A stretch of 14,585 nt of DNA, taken from NCBI GenBank assembly GCA_046757965.1, contig JBHHZI010000078.1, positions 1 through 14,585 on the forward strand. Reading direction: 5' to 3'. The position numbers were made by a program, and so were the translations under genes. The notes under the pieces were generated by a model. It worked only from the letters and a program-made list of their open reading frames with translations, did not search any database and was not told the origin of the DNA. The DNA comes from JBHHZI01 sp046757965. Lineage in GTDB: Bacteria > Acidobacteriota > Polarisedimenticolia > SMYD01. Of the stretch, positions 14,200 to 14,585 are shown one piece after another (the first letter of the stretch is position 1; every line of letters begins with the position of its first letter).

Positions 14200-14585
14200 T
14201 CTAGACCCAAAACAAGCGTGTTCGGCGATGGGTGGATGAAGGTGCGGGACGTTGGTCAAGAGCGCACAGTTCCTCTCGCGGCGCGGTCTGCGCCCTGTTG
14301 TCGTTTGATTGTCGGTGTATCAAGTTCGTCGCTCCTTGGTTTCTAGTCGCCGTTCTTACCTGCCGGGCCTCGCTATCCCGGTGTTGTTGGTGCAGGGTTC
14401 AGCGACGCAGCTGTCCATGGAGCTGGTCGACGCCACGGACGAACACGTGTTGCCACGAGTTCCAGGACAGCAGGCGAAAGACGATCCGCCGTCCGGTTCT
14501 CACGACCTGTGCCGGCACACGCATGATGGTGTTGAGGAACGACTTGAACTCCATCCGCAGGAGAGCGCACTTGTCCTTGCGATGC
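14200..14585 (-). mobile_element. end of an insertion sequence, boundary not defined
   Basis: From about 14200 the sequence is clearly less GC-rich than the genes before it. It leads into a transposase C-terminus on the minus strand, whose other end is outside the window. The non-coding part 14158-14398 has no gene. It holds short stems, CCGGG/CCCGG at 14363-14381 and GGCGC/GCGCC at 14280-14294, either of which might stop transcription. I could not identify the terminal inverted repeat; a candidate start is near TTCTAGACCC at 14200. Confidence 0.4.
14399..14585 (-). CDS. DDE transposase, C-terminal fragment (N-terminus outside window)
   Basis: On the minus strand 61 residues can be read up to TGA at 14399-14401. 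The segment reads LLRMEFKSFLNTIMRVPAQV, then RTGRRIVFRLLSWNSWQHVF. The VPAQVVRTGRR-(I/L)-V-(F/Y)-RLL-x-WN pattern is the conserved tail of DDE transposases, of the IS1380/IS4-related kind as far as I can tell. The catalytic DDE residues would be upstream, beyond base 14585. It is probably a complete element in the genome, but only this end is seen. It lies 241 bp after the arginase gene, in the opposite direction. Confidence 0.7.
   Translation of the reverse strand, partial: HRKDKCALLRMEFKSFLNTIMRVPAQVVRTGRRIVFRLLSWNSWQHVFVRGVDQLHGQLRR

Noticed and set aside
14157..14330. AAGTTCGTC at 14157-14165 and 14322-14330 as a target-site duplication
   Set aside because: Nine bases recurring 165 bp apart do not flank an element with inverted repeats and may be chance.

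Overview
The window is a GC-rich stretch of bacterial chromosome. The organism looks Gram-negative: there are lipobox proteins, a protein with a periplasmic-type signal peptide (YceI) and exported metal-dependent proteins. A membrane Ser/Thr kinase carrying a TolB/FlgO-like domain plus many TPRs, an M64 peptidase and a bacterial SET methyltransferase together suggest an Acidobacteriota-like or similar uncultured soil or sediment lineage. The sequence alone does not fix the phylum.

Layout on the plus strand: (1) 1-192 is the C-terminal end of a SET-domain lysine methyltransferase, cut by the window edge. (2) 390-6353 is a four-gene, tightly coupled cassette: a Ser/Thr kinase-TPR receptor, a lipoprotein with a 45-bp tandem repeat, a second lipoprotein and an M64-family zinc peptidase. 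The last three genes are joined by 4-bp start/stop overlaps. (3) 6288-6720 on the minus strand is a decayed C-terminal remnant of a CHAT-domain protein, meeting the peptidase tail to tail. (4) 6910-8286 is a class III PLP aminotransferase, followed by an OmpR-type response regulator and its histidine kinase (8515-10612, overlapping by 20 bp). (5) 10765-12515 is an FAD-dependent oxidoreductase of the geranylgeranyl-reductase type, overlapping by 4 bp with a secreted YceI protein, and closed by a strong terminator hairpin. (6) 12516-13177 is gene-free and holds several inverted repeats, including a 16-bp perfect palindrome. (7) 13178-14157 is a 16-codon Arg-rich upstream ORF with a strong Shine-Dalgarno, overlapping by 4 bp the start of a ureohydrolase that resembles plant mitochondrial arginase. 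(8) From about 14200 to the end the base composition drops and the end of an insertion sequence appears, with the C-terminus of a DDE transposase on the minus strand.

The most distinctive assembly is the kinase/lipoprotein/lipoprotein/M64 peptidase cassette, which could be an envelope sensing-and-proteolysis module. The kinase has one membrane segment that puts its TPR array on the far side of the membrane from the kinase, and the three following products all carry export signals. Its function is inferred from gene order and domains only. The second notable point is the possible arginine-responsive leader peptide in front of the plant-type arginase.
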